Source: Monarcha castaneiventris obscurior (lineage: Eukaryota; Chordata; Aves; Passeriformes; Monarchidae). Taken from it: a stretch of 64,000 nt of DNA. The notes under the pieces were generated by a model. That model was not told the DNA's origin. It was given only the letters and a program-made list of their open reading frames with translations, and did no database searches. Position numbers and translations under genes: made by a program. The DNA lies in the NCBI GenBank assembly GCA_026261815.1, contig JAMPIT010000379.1, forward strand, positions 6,708,001 to 6,772,000, written 5' to 3'. Numbering within the stretch: the first letter of the stretch is position 1; each line of letters starts with the position of its first letter. This document shows, piece after piece, positions 60,679-64,000 of this stretch.

Positions 60679-60828
60679 ATTAACATGCGCACCTCCCCGA
60701 GCTGCACACGCAGCACCTTGCAGGTGTGCACAGCTGTGCGCCAGCGCTCAGACAGGGCTTCCAGGGAGGCACGGGCTTGGAAATGTGGCTGCAGCCAACT
60801 TTCCTCGCCCGTGTCTCCAGGCAGCAAA
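60679..60828 (-). CDS. Candidate exon with spectrin-like helix, minus strand
   Basis: On the minus strand one open frame ends at ATGTTAAT, directly followed by a consensus GTGAGT donor (60678-60673). Upstream the peptide reads as one long amphipathic helix (SLEALSERWRTAVHTCKV, then RVQLGEVRM), similar in style to spectrin-repeat or coiled-coil proteins. The segment is CpG-enriched and GC-rich at third positions. The acceptor is uncertain: AACAG next to 60828, GAAAG next to 60852 and GCTGCAG next to 60788 are all possible. The exon leaves two bases at its 3' end. I cannot name the protein; chance or an antisense element remains possible. Confidence 0.35.
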
Positions 60829-60852
60829 CTGTTGGTTTGTATTTTGCTCGGC

Positions 60853-62007
60853 CTTTCGGGTGAAAACAAAGCAAAAGTTGAAGAAAGGTAAAAAACTGAA
60901 AAAAAACCCCCAACCAAGCAAACCAGTGTCTGCTAATGCTGGTTTTTGTGCATTTGCTAAAGAATTTTGACTCAGGGAAAAAGGTATCGAGAAAGTCTGA
61001 GATGAGAGCAATGAAGGCATAATTTCTGATTGACATCAATATGAAAACGATGTGCAGAAACTCCTCTCTAATCACACTGTGCAGGACAGGAAAATGTACT
61101 GTGGGCAGATATTGCAAGGCTTGAATAACTGCTGTTTGAAAGGGTTTATCTTTCAGTGGCTCTCAAAGTGTTTAAGAACACTGCTGCTTCCAGAGACTGG
61201 AAATCTTTGGCTATTTCAAAGCAAAGTCTGAACTTGAATGCAAGTTTTTTCTCCAGGTTGCTGGAGATGGTTCTATCTAATGGAAGCACACACCACAGTG
61301 CATACATTAGAGCCAGAAGAGTCATAACTTTTATGCTTGCCTCAATATTTTAATTCTGCCAAGAGGTGCTTTTAGATTATTAAGTGCTGCAGATAAAGGT
61401 ACAGTAAAATACAGGGTATTTTTTCCCTGAAGTTTTGTGCATCTCTGCAGCTCAAAGCCAATACCACGAGGGATTGAGAGAATGTCACAGAGATGTTTAC
61501 TGTTTGTCAAATGTGAATGATTGAAGCATGAGACAGTGAACTGGCCAACTAAAACTCTGGCAGAGATGACCATACAAACTTTCTTGATTTGATTTTTATT
61601 TAGTCATCCTCTTACAGACACACCACCAGACTGGGTCTCTCCTGAAATTCCACCTTTTCCCTGGAAGTCCACTTTTTCTCTGGGTGCATTGTATTCTGTC
61701 AGAAACAGAACTGGGTGCATATTGTAACTCGGGAATGAGTAGAACCTGCCAAGATTTTGTAAACTACTTAGCTTCAGCTTCACACTGGTCCCACTGTGTA
61801 AGCAGTTCAGTCTAATATTAGTCTCCTGAAAATTTCACTTCTGGAGTGAAGGACCACTAGCTGGATAAATGAAAGGGGAGTGTGACAGTGATCAAAATCT
61901 GTCTGGTCCAGACAGATAAATATCAGGCTAGCTTGAAGGTTTTCACCTCCTTGCTGCTGCCGGGAGTTATATTTTTTTCATGGCAGAGCACTGTGGGCTA
62001 ATTTCAT
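60853..62007. other. Unique non-coding sequence
   Basis: No repeat family or supported gene is visible. The minus-strand frame that covers the candidate exon extends into this interval as A/T-rich pyrimidine sequence that looks intronic. Confidence 0.45.
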
Positions 62008-62069
62008 AGCTGGTGTAAATCAATGTTGCACAATATACCGTGGTGGAATGATGCTGATTTATGCCAGCT
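62008..62069. repeat. Inverted repeat resembling a sauropsid palindromic repeat
   Basis: The left arm at 62008-62022 (AGCTGGTGTAAATCA) and the right arm at 62055-62069 (TGATTTATGCCAGCT) match as an inverted repeat at 13 of 15 positions, with a 32-base loop. I recall an abundant palindromic motif of this kind (GCTGGTGTAAATCA...TGATTTACACCAGC) in turtle and crocodilian DNA, so this may be an old copy of a mobile or foldback element. Confidence 0.45.
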
Positions 62070-62539
62070 AGGAATCTGTCTGCTCATACTCCTACCAGCA
62101 CAGCACTGACTTATAAATCTTTCTTCTAAAAGCCTATGGATGAACCAGAGGAACTGTTACTGAACTGTGGCATGTTTCAAAATTTGCCTCTAGAAAATAG
62201 GAGAGCCCCAGTTTCAAACCAGGATTAAAAAACTGTAGATGCTGAAGTGGGCTTTTTCCTAGAGGTGCTAGTTTTACCTCTAGGTAAACCAGAATCCCCC
62301 AGCACCTGTGGAAACTGGCTTTGGAATCAGGAATTCAGCTGTCCAGATGCACTTGTATTCCATTTGAGTTTCTGAGGTCATGTGATCCTTTTGAGTTTTT
62401 AAATGATTCACCTTCTTCCCCATTAAACAGATATTAAAAAAAAAAAAAAAAGTCCTATTGCTTAACTGCTGCTCCTTCCTTCTTTACTTTCTTTCTTCTC
62501 TTTTATTCTTTTTCCCTTAAATGTATACCTGACTCCTCG
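62070..62539. other. Unique sequence with A16 run
   Basis: An A homopolymer of about 16 lies at 62436-62451, followed by pyrimidine-rich sequence. No gene is recognised. Confidence 0.5.
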
Positions 62540-62950
62540 GAGATCACTTTGTCTCTGTGATTGCAGGAGTCAGGCAGCAACACGACAGGACTTGCTTGTT
62601 TACATAGCTCTGAGGGTTATGACAACACATCAGAATGTACAGGTGCCGTGTAGAGATGCAGCTTGCAATTAAGATCAGCAAAGCTGACTGTTTAATAAAG
62701 AATTCCTTCATTTTATAACAACCCAATCTCATTATGATACACGCAGCAAATCAGCTCCATAAAGCTCCGTAAAAATTTGCTCTCCCTTGGTACTAAATAT
62801 TTGAGCTAAAGTTAAGATTAACAGCTGCAAAACAATTGCATTAATTGAACAGAAAATTAAACCCATAAAACGTGGTTAAATGCAATTTCCTTGTAATTGC
62901 AGTGAATGTGCTGCCAAGATAATTACAAAACTATTGTTAGGTTTTTTTTT
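62540..62950. promoter_or_regulatory. Strongest candidate conserved non-coding element
   Basis: About 400 bp of dense, non-repetitive AT-rich sequence. Binding-type cores include forkhead TGTTTAC at 62597-62603, CAATTG at 62833-62838 next to ATTAATT at 62840-62846, TAATTG at 62894-62899, TAATTA at 62920-62925 beside a GATA core, and ATTGTT at 62933-62938. CpGs persist (ACGCAG, CTCCG, ACGTGG). No frame or repeat explains the block. Enhancer function is inferred from texture; the element needs a cross-species comparison. Confidence 0.4.
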
Positions 62951-64000
62951 TTTTAGTCCATTTGGTGGCATTTCACCCCTGCAATATAGCAGTCAGAGGT
63001 AAGAAAATCAGGGGGACACTCTCTAGATGACAGCCTGATTCGGGTCTTTAGTTAAAGTGTGGCTTCAAGGCTAAACCAGTGCTAAGGCTGCTTGCTCAGC
63101 ACAGCAGAGGAGGCTTCTTGCAAAAACCTCTCCTCAGATTTGAGCACTAAGTAGGGGAAATTTTGGGAGTAACCTGCTCCTTTCAGTAATAAAAAAGCTT
63201 GTCAGAGTGGCTCTTCATAGGAAAATTCAGTCCTATCAAATTGCTTTTGAACAATAGCTTAAGAAAATCTATTTTTCCTTTTAAATACAGTTCAGAATAC
63301 CTGCCACTTCCTACTGGCCCAGGATCTGGGTGATCTGATGGCTATCTATAACCTGAAATGTGGAATATTTTTCCTATTTTTTTTAATGGAATTTCCTTCT
63401 CACCATATAATAACAAGTGGCTGCTGCCTTTAAAAAAAAGTTCAAAACCCACGGTTTCTGCTAAAAATGCAATCAGATACTCTGTTTTTAGCTGCAGTCA
63501 GGTGGAATGTGTGGTCTCTGCAGGTCCTCCTCTGCTGGAGGACGGGAGATTCCTGACACGTGGTATGCCCTTTATCCCAGAGGAAGGCAGCAACACGTTA
63601 ACATGACACATCCCTCCATTTCAGAGAATTGCAAAGTACACTGATGACACATCAGATACTCACTTCTCTTTTGGGCTTATTCTTTTGGAATCAGCTTTTC
63701 CCTTTCCCTTGGGTTTTTTACTTTCTACTGTTTGCTTGTGCTGCCTCTTCTACAGCGTAATTAAAATTATTTTCTCTGGAGCTGTTCCTTTCATATATCA
63801 GCCAATTCATCCACGCTGGATGAATTTCCTACTCCCTGGAAAAAGACTGAGTTTATTGACATAAAATAATCCTTGGCTCAAGTGACTTAGTGTGGACAGG
63901 CAGGCTGGGAATCTGGACAGAGATGCTGCTCTGAGAAGGTCTTGGATCACACTGTAATTCTGAGCCCAGTATTTTCTCATGTCTCTTCTGCCAAACTATC
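62951..64000. other. Unique sequence with a weak terminal-exon candidate
   Basis: At 63498-63606 a good acceptor (CTGTTTTTAGCTGCAG) is followed by an open plus-strand frame ending PPLLEDGRFLTRGM and then EEGSNTLT with a TGA stop. Coding support is thin. The remaining sequence shows no gene or repeat family. Confidence 0.35.

Overview
The window looks like ordinary nuclear DNA of a bird. It is AT-rich and gene-poor, with no long continuous coding region on either strand. The clade call rests on repeats. There are two fairly well-preserved avian-type CR1 LINE 3' ends (30889-31350 and 47807-48550, both minus strand). There are several much older CR1-lineage copies (20425-20640, 34620-35890, 45191-45472, 55800-57422). 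There are MIR-like CORE-SINE remnants. A solo endogenous-retrovirus LTR (21657-22133, minus) resembles a family I associate with songbirds, so a passerine is the best guess. All family names come from memory of consensus patterns, not from a database search.

Layout: 0-10.5 kb is unique sequence with candidate splice-bounded open segments (2094-2292 minus; 5899-6078 and 6092-6244 plus; 9621-9897 plus) and blocks that look like conserved non-coding elements (8520-8960, 10060-10430). 10.5-20 kb is mostly featureless. 20-36 kb carries most of the old repeats, the LTR, one young CR1 and a 1.3 kb ancient CR1. 36-44 kb holds three candidate regulatory blocks (37735-37920, 38310-38450, 43150-43450) and a 66-nt candidate exon with near-ideal splice sites (39417-39482). 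45-58 kb contains three further CR1 copies, a candidate regulatory block (49370-49660) and two pentanucleotide arrays (CCTAT, about 113 bp; CCTCT, 319 bp). 58-64 kb holds a possible tRNA-derived SINE, a CpG-enriched candidate exon on the minus strand (about 60679-60828), a repeat-like inverted repeat and the best-looking conserved-element candidate (62540-62950).

Overall reading (inference): this is an intron or an intergenic regulatory stretch beside a developmental gene. The candidate exons lie on both strands and their phases do not chain into one transcript. They may be exons of one or two sparse genes, lncRNA exons, or chance. I could not name any host gene. I found no RNA genes, CRISPR arrays, operons or novel defence-type system, and nothing bacterial. 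The most useful leads are the candidate exons, the possible conserved elements and the unusually pure CCTCT array.
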